This document shows, in pieces, positions 4,365-7,523 of a stretch of DNA of 7,523 nucleotides. This stretch comes from an uncultured Caulobacteraceae bacterium (lineage in GTDB: Bacteria > Pseudomonadota > Alphaproteobacteria > Caulobacterales > Caulobacteraceae), in the NCBI GenBank assembly GCA_946480495.1, contig CAMLKO010000045.1:1-7523 (forward strand), read 5' to 3'. The translations under genes and the position numbers were made by a program. Each line of letters starts with the position of its first letter. Position 1 is the stretch's first letter. The notes under the pieces are model-generated. The model was not told the DNA's origin, made no database searches, and saw only the letters and a program-made list of their open reading frames with translations.

Positions 4365-6437
4365 ATGACCACCCTGACGCCCCTGATCCTGCAAAACGCC
4401 TCGCTGCTGCGCGCGCTCGCCGACTTGACGCCCCCCGAAACCGTCACCGCGCTCGCCAAGGCCATCGACCGCGACCAGTCCAACGTCAGCAAGTCGCTGA
4501 AGTCGCTGGAAGCCGACGGACTCATCAGCCGCCAGCCGCACCTGCTGCGCACCGATTGCGAGCTGTGGATCACCGACGACGGCCGCGCCGCCGTCGCCGC
4601 CCTCGATCGCGCCGAGAACGGGCCAGCCGTCCAAACGACCTTCGGCGACCTCCCCGACGGCTACGACATGCTGCGGCACGACGAGATCGCCGCCGATCCC
4701 CTCAACCCGCGCGCCGACTTCGACGCCGAAAGCCTCGAGGAGCTGGCCGGCTCGATCCTCGCCGACGGCCTGCTGGAGAACCTGGTCGTGCGCCGCCCCG
4801 ATACCGCTATCGAAGTCCTCCAGCCCACGTGGGTCTACCGCCTGGTCGCCGGCGAGCGCCGCTGGCGCGCCATCGGCCTGCTCATCGCGCGCGGCCAGTG
4901 GCCGGCCGACCAGGCCATCCCCTGCAAGGTCATGGACCTCGACGACGCCGCCCACGTCCGCATCGCCCTGATCGAGAACCTGCAGCGCCGCGACCTCAAG
5001 CCGCTCGAGGAGGCCCGCGGCTTCAAGCGGCTGATCGAGGAGTTCGGCTTCACCACGGCGACCATCGCCGAGAAGATAAATTTCACCCAGCGCCTGGTGC
5101 AGCAGCGCCTGCAGCTGCTCGAGCTGCCGCCCATCAAGCAGATCGAGCTCGAGGCCGGCAAGCTCACCATCGAGGACGCGCGGCGCTTCCTCGCCGCCCA
5201 GCCGACCCTGCGCGAGGACATCACCCCGGCCGAGTGGCTGTTCCTCGCCGAGATCGCCGAGGCGAGCGCGGCGCAGCACGAAGACCGCATCACCGGCCCG
5301 GTCTTCTGCCAGACGCCCGACGACACCGACGAAGCGGCAGCCATCGACTGCCGCAAGCTGCGCACCCGGCCCGGAATGATCCTCGGACCCTACGAGCACT
5401 ACCAGGACAATGTCGCGACAGGCTTTTCCTATGTCCGGCTGATCGACTATGGCCCCGGCCCCGAGCAGTTCCGCCTCAAGTTTGGCGATCTTGCCGACAC
5501 CGCCACCCGGCAAGCCCACATCATGGCCCTGCGTGCCGAGGTGCTTGGCGAAGGCTATACGCTTTATCCGGACGCCTGGGCCACCGGCCTCCTCAACGGC
5601 GACTTCACACTCACCGATGAGGTCCGCCAGAAGATCGAGCAGGCCAAGCTCGACCGCCTCGCCGACCAGGTCAAACGCGACAACCAGGCCAAGGCCGCGA
5701 CGGAAGCCAAGGCCCTCGCCATCCGCGCCGCCGTCGAGCGCATCCACCGCATCGCCGCCTTCGAGGCCGTACTACGCGAGGACGCCGCCGTCGCCATGAC
5801 GCCCAGGATCGCCGACCTGTTCGGCGAGGTGCAGGCCAACCTGCCGTGGTTCGCCGACGACGACGGCGAGGTGGTCGACTGCGCGGGCGTGGTCGTCATG
5901 GAATGCGCCGGCTGGAACGAAGACGTCACCGTCATCGCGCCGCGCAACCGCCTGATCGTCGCCATCCTCAACGCCACCAACGGCCTCGCCACCCCGGCCG
6001 AGAAACCCTTCCCGCGAGATCCCGACGCGCCGCCGCGCGAGGCCTTCGTCGAGCAGATCGCGGCCCACCTGCGCGCCGCCGACGAGACCCTGGCCCCCGA
6101 CAAGGCGGCCATCGACGCCGAGCGCGGCCTCGCCCAATACCTGCGCGACGAGGAAACGGCCTATCCCCACGAGGACTACGACTGGAGCGAGGACGGCGCC
6201 CGCGCCATCGCCCAGGGCATCCTCGACGGCGACCTCGACGGCGACCTCGGCGCGCCGGCCGACGACCCCGACGCCGCCGATGACGACGACGACAGCGGCG
6301 AAGGCGGCGCGCCCGCCGACCCGGCCGAGCCCCCCGAGGACTACGAGCTCGCCCCCGGCGACGACGCCGAGATCCCCGGCTTCCTGCGCCGCCTCGCCGG
6401 CGCCGACGACGAACCCCAGCCCGAGGCGGTGGCGTGA
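4365..6437 (+). CDS. ParB/RepB/Spo0J-family protein with N-terminal winged HTH, 690 aa
   Basis: Residues 13-80 form a MarR-like winged HTH: TVTALAKAIDRDQSNVSKSL, then LEADGLISRQ and a wing ending LWIT. Residues 105-210 are a ParB N-terminal domain: DPLNPRADFDAESLEELAGS, then the VAGERRWRAI CTP-binding motif at 161-170 and ALIENLQRRDLKPLEEA at 201-217. The central ParB HTH is at 226-255. Region 300-600 is unassigned. The tail from 600 is very acidic, with DGDLDGDLGA and a DDDDD run. Typical chromosomal ParB is about 300 aa, so this is over twice that length. ParB proteins load on parS DNA as CTP-dependent clamps, and phage versions may act in partition or gene regulation. AAAGGA lies six bases before the ATG. 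No ParA ATPase is in the window, so a regulatory role is as likely as partition. Its stop overlaps the next start (TGATG). Confidence 0.93.
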   Translation: MTTLTPLILQNASLLRALADLTPPETVTALAKAIDRDQSNVSKSLKSLEADGLISRQPHLLRTDCELWITDDGRAAVAALDRAENGPAVQTTFGDLPDGYDMLRHDEIAADPLNPRADFDAESLEELAGSILADGLLENLVVRRPDTAIEVLQPTWVYRLVAGERRWRAIGLLIARGQWPADQAIPCKVMDLDDAAHVRIALIENLQRRDLKPLEEARGFKRLIEEFGFTTATIAEKINFTQRLVQQRLQLLELPPIKQIELEAGKLTIEDARRFLAAQPTLREDITPAEWLFLAEIAEASAAQHEDRITGPVFCQTPDDTDEAAAIDCRKLRTRPGMILGPYEHYQDNVATGFSYVRLIDYGPGPEQFRLKFGDLADTATRQAHIMALRAEVLGEGYTLYPDAWATGLLNGDFTLTDEVRQKIEQAKLDRLADQVKRDNQAKAATEAKALAIRAAVERIHRIAAFEAVLREDAAVAMTPRIADLFGEVQANLPWFADDDGEVVDCAGVVVMECAGWNEDVTVIAPRNRLIVAILNATNGLATPAEKPFPRDPDAPPREAFVEQIAAHLRAADETLAPDKAAIDAERGLAQYLRDEETAYPHEDYDWSEDGARAIAQGILDGDLDGDLGAPADDPDAADDDDDSGEGGAPADPAEPPEDYELAPGDDAEIPGFLRRLAGADDEPQPEAVA

Positions 6438-6991
6438 TGGGTTTGCGCGAACCCGACCCGAAAGGCCCGGTCCAGATTCTGTGCGAAGAGATCGGCTTCT
6501 GCTTCGACAGGCGACTGGAGCGCACCGACGTCCTCGTGTCGTTCGTTCGGCAGCTCGTCTTGGAAGTCGAGGAACGCAAACACATCGCTGAGACCATCGC
6601 GAACGCGACTGGGCGCGCTTGCGACCACGCCGCTGCGGAAGAGGTCCTGACGCTGGCGAGGGAAATGCTGGCCGCCACCGACGCGGCGGACCTCATCGCC
6701 CGCGCGCAAACCGTCCATGACGCCTGTGACCGGCTGAACCCGGACGACGCCTACCCCACCGACCACCTCATCGACATGCTTTCTTCGTGCGCATCCGCCA
6801 TCCGCTTCGGGCTCGGAGGCCCTTGCTCGCGGCACGCGGCTGAAGCGGCCCGCCATGTCTGGAAGAAACGCTACAGCGTGGCCTGCTTCGATCGCCTGAC
6901 GCCAGGCTGGATGCACGAATGGGCCCGCGGAAAGCTCATCGAAGCGCTGATCGACCTGATCACCTCCAACCCCAAGGAGCCCACCCCATGA
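6437..6991 (+). CDS. Hypothetical Cys-rich protein, 184 aa
   Basis: I do not recognise the family. The protein is mainly helical, with seven Cys (residues 16, 22, 62, 97, 118, 130, 150). They are not in an obvious zinc-finger spacing, and there is no signal peptide. The N-terminal half has a long acidic helix (about 33-58) and the C-terminal half includes VWKKRYSVACFDRLTPGWMHEW, trimmed here to its key part at about 141-162. Codon use is visibly less G/C-biased at third positions than the ParB-like gene before or the XRE gene after, suggesting separate or recent acquisition. The ATG at 6437 overlaps the ParB stop (TGATG); a GTG at 6434 is an alternative. Its stop overlaps the XRE start (ATGA). 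The double coupling places it firmly in the operon despite its odd composition. Confidence 0.8.
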   Translation: MGLREPDPKGPVQILCEEIGFCFDRRLERTDVLVSFVRQLVLEVEERKHIAETIANATGRACDHAAAEEVLTLAREMLAATDAADLIARAQTVHDACDRLNPDDAYPTDHLIDMLSSCASAIRFGLGGPCSRHAAEAARHVWKKRYSVACFDRLTPGWMHEWARGKLIEALIDLITSNPKEPTP

Positions 6992-7452
6992 GCAAGCACG
7001 GCCCCGAGCCCGTCGACATCGATGTCGGCGCCCGCATCCGCCTGCGCCGCAAGGCGCTGGGGATCACCCAGGCGGTTCTCGCCGCCGCGCTCGGCCTGAC
7101 CTTCCAGCAGGTCCAGAAGTACGAGCGCGGCGTCAACCGCGTCTCGGCCTCGGTGCTGGTCAAGATCGCCGCCAAACTCGACTGCCCGGTCTCCTGGCTG
7201 CTCGGCGAGGACGCCGGCGGCGCGCCCGAGCCCATCGCCCCGGCCGTCCTGGTCACCCCCGGCGCGGTCGAGCTGCTGGAGATCTACAGCCGCATCCCCG
7301 ACCGCCGCGCCCGCGCCGCCCTGCTCGGCGTCGCCGTGGCGCTGGCCGCCGACACCGCCGAGGCCCCGCCCCGGCCCGACCCCGCGCTCGCCGCCCTCCT
7401 CGACAACCCCCTGACCGGCAGCGCCACAGCCGGCCTCGTCGGAACGGCGTGA
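6988..7452 (+). CDS. XRE-family (Cro/C1-type HTH) transcriptional regulator, 154 aa
   Basis: Residues 11-73 are a textbook alphaproteobacterial XRE HTH: DVGARIRLRRKALGITQ, then LAAALGLTFQQVQKYERG at 31-48, then NRVSASVLVKIAAKLDCPVS and WLL. The LTFQQVQKYERG.NR signature is characteristic of a large regulator family in Rhizobiales and Caulobacterales. Residues 90-122 form an additional helical region (VELLEIYSRIPD) seen in that family, followed by a Pro/Ala-rich tail. The ATG at 6988 is eight bases after AAGGAG and overlaps the previous stop (ATGA), so it outranks an upstream in-frame start at 6919. It is a third regulator in this window, separate from the CI/Cro pair. Its targets cannot be read from the sequence, and autoregulation of the operon is possible. 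Confidence 0.92.
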   Translation: MSKHGPEPVDIDVGARIRLRRKALGITQAVLAAALGLTFQQVQKYERGVNRVSASVLVKIAAKLDCPVSWLLGEDAGGAPEPIAPAVLVTPGAVELLEIYSRIPDRRARAALLGVAVALAADTAEAPPRPDPALAALLDNPLTGSATAGLVGTA

Positions 7453-7458
7453 CGGGCG

Positions 7459-7523
7459 ATGACCGATTGTCCTTCCCACATAGAAGCACGGGAGAGGGCG
7501 ATAAGCCTGCGTGATCGTCTGCG
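7459..7523 (+). CDS. Possible start of another gene (partial, runs off right edge)
   Basis: Six bases after the XRE stop, an ATG opens a frame that reaches the window edge (21 full codons, beginning MTDCPSHIEARERAISLRD). The close spacing and rightward direction suit continuation of the operon. However, there is no clear ribosome site and too little sequence to identify the product. Confidence 0.4.
   Translation, partial: MTDCPSHIEARERAISLRDRL

Noticed and set aside
4200..5747. Long leftward open frame (515 codons) opposite the ParB-like gene
   Set aside because: The rightward frame carries intact ParB motifs, a good ribosome site and overlapping operon junctions. The antisense frame is a mirror effect of GC-rich codon bias.
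6229..6252. 12-bp tandem repeat GACGGCGACCTC
   Set aside because: It lies inside the ParB-like gene and simply encodes the repeated DGDL of its acidic tail.

Overview
The window is very GC-rich (roughly 70%), with strong G/C preference at third codon positions. Its genes are tightly packed and often joined by ATGA or TGATG stop/start overlaps. Codon use, Ala/Arg-rich proteins, the style of the XRE regulator at the right end and a GCTANAWC-like -10 element all point to an alphaproteobacterium, perhaps Caulobacterales (Caulobacter, Phenylobacterium or Brevundimonas type). The genus is an inference. The gene set (DUF3310 protein, Cro-like and CI-like regulators facing each other, HIRAN protein, phage-style ParB) reads as the immunity and early-control region of a prophage or related integrated element.

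Layout. A leftward operon fills 1-1458: an unknown 136-aa protein, a DUF3310 protein and a partial protein with two helix-turn-helix-like segments. An intergenic stretch (1459-1719) carries three perfect 11-bp tandem repeats and a 15-bp palindrome, followed by a small rightward gene (1720-1911). Next is the switch: a leftward Cro-like gene (1919-2221) and a rightward CI/LexA-like repressor (2285-2995) diverge from a 63-bp operator/promoter region. The repressor gene converges on a leftward HIRAN-domain gene (2992-3429), and their stop codons overlap. A second regulatory gap (3430-3695) repeats the operator words found at 2247-2280 and holds a strong hairpin. It leads into a rightward set: a small membrane protein, a helical 100-aa protein, a 690-aa winged-HTH/ParB protein, an unknown Cys-rich 184-aa protein, an XRE regulator and probably the start of another gene at the right edge.

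How the parts may work together (inference). The CI-like and Cro-like proteins probably compete for CTTGAC-N3-GTCAAG and TTGCATTTGCAA sites at both divergent gaps. This would couple the HIRAN gene and the rightward ParB-type set to the same switch. Independently, an identical 15-bp palindrome lies just before the ParB gene and again in the 1459-1719 gap. It is the best candidate in the window for the ParB protein's own DNA site or autoregulatory operator. No rRNA, tRNA, CRISPR array, transposase, integrase or attachment site was recognised.
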